9,643 nucleotides of DNA, taken from Bacteroidales bacterium UBA7574 (lineage in GTDB: Bacteria > Bacteroidota > Bacteroidia > Bacteroidales > Paludibacteraceae). The notes beneath the pieces were generated by a model. It ran no database searches. It was not told the DNA's origin and saw only the letters and a list, made by a program, of their open reading frames with translations. A program made the translations under genes and the position numbers. Positions 5,003 to 9,643 of the stretch are shown here, in pieces (position 1 is the first letter of the stretch; each line of letters starts with the position of its first letter). The DNA lies in assembly GCA_002479035.1 (NCBI GenBank), contig DLLA01000001.1:1-9643 (forward strand). The letters run 5' to 3'.

Positions 5003-6022
5003 ATGAGTACATCGAAAACGAACAAGGGTACTTTTTTGAGAACCCCCTCTTTGAGGGGGCAGGGGGAGTCGTGGGGAGGGGGAGTCTTATATACTCCTGT
5101 ATCTATTCCCTCCTCCTCATGGCACATCGGCTACCACGACAAAGTGCTGATGCTCGGCTCTTGTTTTGCGGACAATATCGCGGCAAAGATGAGTGAATAT
5201 TACTTCCAAGTGACCGCGAATCCTTTCGGCACACTCTATAATCCTTTGTCTATTGCCAATGCGCTATGGCTGCAACAGCCTCCCGAATTGGTGGAGTATG
5301 GTGGCTTGTGGCATTCCATGTACCACCATGGCGAGTGCTCTGCTGCGGATAGAGATATGGCACTTGTCCGTTGTCGCGAGAGTATCCGCTTGCTCCAAAC
5401 GGCATTTCAAGAGGCAACCGTGGTGATTATCACATTTGGTACGGCATGGGTGTATGAACTGGATGGACAAGTGGTGGCTAATTGCCACAAGATGCCTGCT
5501 AACTTATTCACCCGCAGGCGTTTGACCATCAATGAGATAGTGTCTGCGTGGCAATCCATATTGTCAGCCCACACGGATAAGCATTTCATCTTCACGGTAT
5601 CGCCCATTCGCCACATCAAAGACGGACTCCACGAGAACCAACTCTCCAAAGCCACTCTCCTTTTGGCGGTAGAACAACTGGTAGGTGAAAGAAATACTAA
5701 AGTCGGCAATATCCCCCTCTCTGAGGAGGGAGGGGGAGTCTATTTCCCCTCCTACGAAATCCTCCTCGACGAACTGCGCGACTACCGTTTCTATGCCGAT
5801 GACATGGTACACCCCACGCCGTTGGCTGTCAACTATATCTTCGAGCGTTTTGTGAATACCTATATGACTGCAACCACGCAATCCGAGATGCGCACGCTCC
5901 ACCAACTCTACCTCGACCGTCACCACACCATCCTCCACCCCGATAGCCCTGAAGCACAAAAATTCACACGCCAACTAAAAGAGAAAGAATCCGCCCTACG
6001 TCTCCGCTATCCGTGGTTGTAA
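5003..6022 (+). CDS. GSCFA-domain protein with two repeat-derived insertions
   Basis: This 339-aa protein is a GSCFA family member (PF08885, SGNH-hydrolase-like). Motifs are LGSCFADNI (51-59), TFGTAWVYEL (144-153), SPIRHIKDGLHENQLSKA (200-217) and FPSYEILLDELRDYRFY then DDMVHPT (248-264, 266-272). Ser53 and the DxxH pair (Asp267, His270) are likely catalytic. Family members are probably hydrolases of unknown substrate. It follows the FtsX gene by 11 nt. Residues about 13-28 (PSLRGQGESWGGG region) and 236-246 (NIPLSEEGGGV region) are encoded by two copies of one palindromic repeat, read in different frames. The usual family N-terminus begins near LYTPVSIP (29-36), so the repeat likely extended it. 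Confidence 0.88.
   Translation: MSTSKTNKGTFLRTPSLRGQGESWGGGVLYTPVSIPSSSWHIGYHDKVLMLGSCFADNIAAKMSEYYFQVTANPFGTLYNPLSIANALWLQQPPELVEYGGLWHSMYHHGECSAADRDMALVRCRESIRLLQTAFQEATVVIITFGTAWVYELDGQVVANCHKMPANLFTRRRLTINEIVSAWQSILSAHTDKHFIFTVSPIRHIKDGLHENQLSKATLLLAVEQLVGERNTKVGNIPLSEEGGGVYFPSYEILLDELRDYRFYADDMVHPTPLAVNYIFERFVNTYMTATTQSEMRTLHQLYLDRHHTILHPDSPEAQKFTRQLKEKESALRLRYPWL
5043..5086 (+). repeat. Palindromic repeat inside GSCFA gene, copy 1
   Basis: CCCCCTC (5043-5049) pairs with GAGGGGG (5053-5059) over TTT, and AGGGGGAGTC follows to 5070. A second GGGGAGGGGGAGTC comes at 5073-5086. Bases 5043-5070 match 5713-5740 at 25 of 28 positions. Read as R-T-P-S-L-R-G-Q-G-E-S. Confidence 0.85.
5713..5740 (+). 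repeat. Palindromic repeat inside GSCFA gene, copy 2
   Basis: This is 28 nt matching 5043-5070 at 25 positions. The hairpin CCCCCTC/GAGGAGG keeps the fold with one mismatch. It is read in a different frame from copy 1 (I-P-L-S-E-E-G-G-G-V) and sits just before the conserved YFPSYEI block. Confidence 0.85.
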
Positions 6023-6057
6023 CCCCATTTCTCTTGTATATATGTGTGGACTATCTT

Positions 6058-6082
6058 GTGGGGACGACGCGTCTCGCGTCGT
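6058..6082. repeat. Perfect GC-rich palindrome, copy 2
   Basis: These 25 bases are identical to 629-653. ACGACGCG (6064-6071) and CGCGTCGT (6075-6082) form an 8-bp stem with a TCT loop. It lies between the convergent GSCFA and PiT genes, where a stable hairpin could protect or separate the two 3' ends. There is no T-run. Confidence 0.8.
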
Positions 6083-6170
6083 GATTATGTGAACATTGTG
6101 CATTATGCATTGCGCATTGTCTCTCAATTCCTCCTTGTTTATTGAGGCAATCAGTCTTTATTCCTTCCTC

Positions 6171-8426
6171 CTAACTGCAAAAGTGATTATACGCCCGCAG
6201 GTAGTGCCTCAACTCTGACAGCAACTGCTGTGACTCCTGCAGTATGTTCAGATACAGCCACGCCGTCTGTTGGGGCAATGTCATAGCGTCTTGGGCGGTC
6301 ATCGTGGTCAGTCGGTCAAGGTGTTTCTTGCGCAGTGCCGACAACTGGTTCTTGTACTCCTCAATCTCCGCCGTCAGTGCCTTCACCTCGGCCTCCGTGC
6401 CGCGGTACGTCTGCAATGCCTTCTCGAAGTACCCCACCGTCTGCGCCGACACCATCTTCAACTCGTCCACAAGGTCTTCTGGCAGCGGACTGAAACCGTT
6501 GTCCAAGTGGTCGAAACACGGCACGGCGATACGCCGCAAGCCGTACAGCATCTGCTCACCCGCATTCGAGTCCAGGTGAAACCATGTGTTCTTCTCCAAT
6601 GCCAATGTCGGGTCGATACTCCGCAGCCCTACCAACTCCCGCGAACGCAGTTTCCGCTTGTACAACTGCATGTCTTTCAACTGCTTGCACGTCTTTTTTA
6701 GCCCATGCAAGTCCTCATCGCATATCTCTTCGCACGTCTTCGCGTACAGCCTCTCCGCCTGACCTAATATATATGCCGTCCCCATCGTGTGCAGCCGCCG
6801 CAACTGCTCCCATTTCTCGCCCGCAGTCTTCGCAGCCACCAATGCTTGGTAGCACTCGTCCAGTGCCGTCTGTTGCTCATCGGGCTTTGCCTCTTTGTGC
6901 AGCCCGTGCCACAGCGCAAACACCACTGCCACCATCAGCAAGCCAATCACCACGATGCCGCCCCAGTAGCACAACAGGCACACCGCGCCCGCTGCCACAA
7001 ACGCTATCGCAGCCGTCATAAACCAGCCGCCAATCACCGACAGCACACCCGTAATCCTGTACACCGCCGACTCCCGTGTCCACGCCCTGTCCGCCAGCGA
7101 CGTACCCATAGCCACGATGAACGTGATGTACGTGGTGGACAATGGCAACTTCAGCGATGTACCCATGATTATCAGCAGTCCGCCCAATACGAGGTTCACC
7201 GATGCGCGGATAAGGTCGAAGGCTGCCCCGTCTTCCATAATGGCTTCCTGCGTGTTGAAACGCGAGTCCACCCATCTCACCACGCGCCTCGGCAGCACAT
7301 TCTCCACAGCCGACGACAGGTGTTGCGCACTCCGCACGATACTCTTTGCCACCCTGCTGCCGCCGAACATCTCATCGCCCTCCGCCTGACGGCTCAGGTT
7401 CACCGACGTCTGCACCACCTTCTGTGCCTTCGATGATTTCACCAATGCCAGCACCATAATCAACCCCGCCGCCACCAGGAAGTATATCGGCGTGCTCGCG
7501 GGCGCATTCAGCGCACCCATCATATAGGTCGCAGGGTCAGTCCCGTGCGCAGCAAAGTCCGTGTAGGTCGATAACGCCGCCAAGGGCACACCCACGAAAT
7601 TCACAAGGTCGTTGCTCGCAAACGCCATCGCCAGCGCAAACGTGCCGAATAGCACAATGATACGGAACACGTTGATATGCAGCAGATAAAGCACCTCCAT
7701 CACCACGCAACTCACCACAAACAAGCCCCCCATCAGTGCCGCCGTATTACTCTCTATCCACATCGTGATGTCCGTCGGCACCAGCGGGCTCTTGGCTACC
7801 ACCTTGATAAACACAAAGTACAGTATCGCCGAGATACTCAACCCGCCGAACACCCCCACAAACCACTTCAGCCGCGGCGTATAGTTGAAGGTGAACAGCA
7901 GTCGCGTCAGCCATTGCACCACCATGCCGACCACAAACGCGATGCCCACACTCAGGAAGATACCCAATATCACCTCCAATGCCTTGCTCGTATTCAGCAA
8001 ATCCGAAAACGCCAACATGCCCGTGCTATCGCTCGCAATCTTCAGGCACGACAGGCAGAATGTACCGCCCAGCAACTCAAACACCAGCGACACCGTCGTG
8101 GATGTCGGCATACCCATTGAGTTGAACAGGTCGAGTAGCAGCACATCGGTCAGCATCACCGCCATGAAGATACACATCAGTTCCTTCATCGAGAACGCGG
8201 CAGGCTGGAAGATGCCGTGTCGGGCAATATCCATCATACCGTTGCTGATAGCGGCACCGATAAAGATACCCAACGCCGCTACTATCATGATTGTCTTGAA
8301 CTTAGCCGCCTTGCTGCCTATGGCTGAGTTCAGAAAATTGACTGCATCATTGCTCACGCCGACCCACAAATCGACCACTGCCAACGCAAACAAAAAGATA
8401 ATCATCACCAAATACATCGTATTCAT
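6171..8426 (-). CDS. PiT-family inorganic phosphate transporter with C-terminal helical domain
   Basis: This 751-aa protein is a PHO4/PiT permease (PF01384). The paired family signatures are VGVSNDAVNF (22-31) and FASNDLVNFVGV (269-280), each followed or preceded by an STT block: GMPTSTTVSL (105-114) and LPLSTTYITF (427-436). Roughly ten or more hydrophobic segments lie in 4-325 and 405-505, separated by a hydrophilic loop at about 330-400. Residues about 510-751 are soluble and largely helical, PhoU/DUF47-like in character; many PiT systems have a separate such protein, so this resembles a fused regulatory domain. It imports phosphate with a cation at the inner membrane. The coupling ion is not evident. 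It is monocistronic and convergent with the GSCFA gene. Confidence 0.92.
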   Translation of the reverse strand: MNTMYLVMIIFLFALAVVDLWVGVSNDAVNFLNSAIGSKAAKFKTIMIVAALGIFIGAAISNGMMDIARHGIFQPAAFSMKELMCIFMAVMLTDVLLLDLFNSMGMPTSTTVSLVFELLGGTFCLSCLKIASDSTGMLAFSDLLNTSKALEVILGIFLSVGIAFVVGMVVQWLTRLLFTFNYTPRLKWFVGVFGGLSISAILYFVFIKVVAKSPLVPTDITMWIESNTAALMGGLFVVSCVVMEVLYLLHINVFRIIVLFGTFALAMAFASNDLVNFVGVPLAALSTYTDFAAHGTDPATYMMGALNAPASTPIYFLVAAGLIMVLALVKSSKAQKVVQTSVNLSRQAEGDEMFGGSRVAKSIVRSAQHLSSAVENVLPRRVVRWVDSRFNTQEAIMEDGAAFDLIRASVNLVLGGLLIIMGTSLKLPLSTTYITFIVAMGTSLADRAWTRESAVYRITGVLSVIGGWFMTAAIAFVAAGAVCLLCYWGGIVVIGLLMVAVVFALWHGLHKEAKPDEQQTALDECYQALVAAKTAGEKWEQLRRLHTMGTAYILGQAERLYAKTCEEICDEDLHGLKKTCKQLKDMQLYKRKLRSRELVGLRSIDPTLALEKNTWFHLDSNAGEQMLYGLRRIAVPCFDHLDNGFSPLPEDLVDELKMVSAQTVGYFEKALQTYRGTEAEVKALTAEIEEYKNQLSALRKKHLDRLTTMTAQDAMTLPQQTAWLYLNILQESQQLLSELRHYLRAYNHFCS

Positions 8427-8466
8427 ACGCTTGATTTTTAATAGTTTCTACTGCATGCCCACTTTC

Positions 8467-8568
8467 ACATGCAATTCTTAATTCTTAATTTTTCATTCTT
8501 AATTGAATTGCTCTTACATGCAATTCATAATTCATAATTCATAATTGCCCTGCTTTCACATGCAATTC
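8467..8568. repeat. A/T-rich repeats in the PiT 5' leader
   Basis: ACATGCAATTC occurs at 8467-8477, 8516-8526 and 8558-8568. Each is followed by short tandem units such as ATTCTTA or ATTCATA (three ATTCATA at 8523-8543). All lie between the likely PiT promoter and its start codon at 8426, so on the bottom strand they form part of the leader RNA. Confidence 0.7.
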
Positions 8569-8586
8569 TTCATTCTTTTTCCGCGG

Positions 8587-8594
8587 CAAAATTA
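8587..8594 (-). promoter_or_regulatory. Likely -7 box of the PiT gene
   Basis: The bottom strand reads TAATTTTG, a match to TAnnTTTG. No clear TTTG sits 19-21 nt upstream, so the match is partial. It would give a leader of about 150 nt that holds the A/T-rich repeats. Confidence 0.4.
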
Positions 8595-8799
8595 TCGCCT
8601 CTTTATTACGCTGATATGTAGAAATTGTGAAGAAAATGTTAAGCCTTGATTATGTATTTATCTATATTAACTATGATCTTTTTCTCAACCCTGTTTTGTC
8701 TTATTCCTATCCCATTTTCTACTCCGCCTTTTCTCTTTCTGCACCCATTCCATATAGTGCCGTTTCCCCCTGCTGATAACTTCGAACTATTCTTGAACA
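8595..8799. other. Intergenic stretch without recognisable features
   Basis: This is A/T-rich DNA between the divergent PiT and TrmH genes. I see no gene, RNA or clear repeat here. Downstream of it are the 11-nt array (8800-8843), about 130 nt with nothing assignable, and the TrmH promoter. Confidence 0.5.
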
Positions 8800-8843
8800 A
8801 TTAGTATGTGATTAGTATGTGATTAGTATGTGATTAGTATGTG
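8800..8843 (+). repeat. Tandem array, 11-nt unit ATTAGTATGTG (4 perfect copies)
   Basis: There are four identical units in direct succession, then a partial ATTG. Perfect identity suggests recent expansion. It lies about 130-170 nt upstream of the -33 box of the TrmH gene. The sequence is unrelated to the other two arrays, with the same period. Confidence 0.92.
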
Positions 8844-8971
8844 ATTGCAGTGCTCATTTCGGTAGCGTAAGGCATGGATAAATCACCCGTTTCGTGCTCT
8901 CCATCACCCTCCATCACAATTCTTTGGACACCGTACAAATAGCACAAAACGACTTTAATATCATTTAATTA

Positions 8972-9003
8972 TTTGGATATTCATAAAAAAAGTCGTACCT
9001 TTG
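8972..9003 (+). promoter_or_regulatory. Promoter of the TrmH-family gene
   Basis: TTTG (8972-8975), exactly 20 nt, then TACCTTTG (8996-9003): a full match to the Bacteroidota consensus. The ATG follows at 9027. Confidence 0.85.
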
Positions 9004-9026
9004 TGCCTGTTTAGTGGAGTGTGCCT

Positions 9027-9643
9027 ATGCCAACAACCAACCAACATCTCACCAAAGCGCAAGTCAAGTGGGTGCGTAGCCTGCAGCAGAAAAAGGTGCG
9101 CGACGAACTCGGGCTGTTCGTGGCGGAAGGGGAGAAGTGTGTTGCCGAACTCCAGCGCACATTCGCATTGCAACTTCTCGTCACGCCCGACAACGCCACA
9201 CCTGCCGAAATCGCACAGATGTCCTCACTCCGCACACCGCAAGGCGTCATCGGCGTCTTCCGAAAGCCGACCTATACCTCGGACTTCCCACAAGCCGCCG
9301 GCACCCTTTCCCTGACAAGCAACCTCTTTCTCGCCCTGGATGGCGTACAGGACCCGGGCAATCTTGGTACCATTATTCGCACCTGCGACTGGTTTGGCAT
9401 ACGCGACCTCTATTGCTCGCGCGACACCGCCGATTGTTTCAACCCCAAGGTGGTGCAGGCTACTATGGGGGCGCTCGCGCGCGTGCGCGTACATTATATA
9501 GATATGGTCGCTACCTTGCAAACCTTCCGCCAAGCCCGTGTCCCCATCTACGGCACCCTGCTCAACGGGCGTAGCCTGTATGCCGACCACGCCATCCCCG
9601 ACCCCGCGCATGGCATCATCGTCATGGGCAACGAGGGCAACGG
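9027..9643 (+). CDS. TrmH/SpoU-family RNA methyltransferase (3' truncated by window)
   Basis: The frame is open from ATG 9027 to the window edge (205 codons plus 2 nt). The N-terminus (KAQVKWVRSLQQKK, then LFVAEGEKCVAEL, residues 10-42) is the substrate-binding part typical of SpoU enzymes. The catalytic SPOUT domain starts near 100 with motif 1 LDGVQDPGNLGTIIRTC (104-120; Asn112 and Arg118 are the usual key residues), then FNPKVVQATMGALARV (138-153), and the beginning of the knotted SAM site IIVMGNEGNG (197 onward). Members 2'-O-methylate ribose in rRNA or tRNA using SAM. The exact target cannot be told. The distal SAM-binding motif lies past the edge. Confidence 0.9.
   Translation, partial: MPTTNQHLTKAQVKWVRSLQQKKVRDELGLFVAEGEKCVAELQRTFALQLLVTPDNATPAEIAQMSSLRTPQGVIGVFRKPTYTSDFPQAAGTLSLTSNLFLALDGVQDPGNLGTIIRTCDWFGIRDLYCSRDTADCFNPKVVQATMGALARVRVHYIDMVATLQTFRQARVPIYGTLLNGRSLYADHAIPDPAHGIIVMGNEGN

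Noticed and set aside
6270..7436. Long + strand frames opposite the PiT gene
   Set aside because: They are rich in histidine, glutamine and arginine, as expected from antisense of a GC-biased membrane protein gene; the PiT frame has clear motifs throughout.
8863..8874. Third copy of the structured element (AGCGTAAGGC)
   Set aside because: Only about ten bases match and none of the other conserved blocks follows.

Overview
The window looks like a chromosomal segment from a Bacteroidales bacterium (phylum Bacteroidota). Three genes are preceded by promoters of the Bacteroidota type (TTTG or TTG, about 20 nt, TAnnTTTG), at 804-834, 2641-2671 and 8972-9003. Shine-Dalgarno sequences are weak or absent. 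The gene set is also typical of the group: a GSCFA-domain protein, a Bacteroidota-type PiT phosphate permease with a long C-terminal tail, a LolC/E-like FtsX permease and a Spy/CpxP-like exported protein.

Layout. Bases 1-90 are the 3' end of an unidentified gene. Bases 90-850 hold no convincing gene but contain a structured repeat, a run of hairpins, a perfect palindrome and a terminator-like hairpin. Bases 855-1767 are a compact three-gene cassette with ATGA overlaps at both junctions: DUF3791-like protein, DUF3990 protein (ADP-ribosyltransferase-like fold) and a 77-aa protein. It has the size, order and coupling of a toxin-antitoxin or defence module. Bases 1768-2683 are repeat-rich non-coding DNA. 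Bases 2684-6022 hold a PAP2 phosphatase (+), a convergent Spy/CpxP-like protein (-), then an FtsX permease and a GSCFA protein (+, likely co-transcribed). Bases 6171-8426 (-) encode the PiT permease. Bases 8427-8995 are a divergent intergenic region, and 9027 to the end (+) is a TrmH/SpoU RNA methyltransferase cut by the window edge.

Most of the 2684-9643 genes are housekeeping or cell-envelope functions: lipid phosphate recycling, lipoprotein-export-type permease, periplasmic chaperone-like protein, phosphate uptake and rRNA/tRNA methylation. The unusual part is the cassette and the repeats. A structured element of about 125-175 nt occurs at 67-241 and 1744-1868. In both places it begins inside a reading frame and supplies the last codons and stop (DKS..SK*). 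Its 3' part resembles IS200/IS605 right-end/omegaRNA sequence, but this is unproven. Three unrelated tandem arrays all have an exact 11-nt unit. Palindromic or A/T-rich repeats have also entered coding genes in frame: twice in the GSCFA gene in two different frames, and once in the PAP2 gene. The genome therefore appears to carry many small dispersed repeats that its genes tolerate.

No tRNA, rRNA, CRISPR array or complete transposase gene was found.
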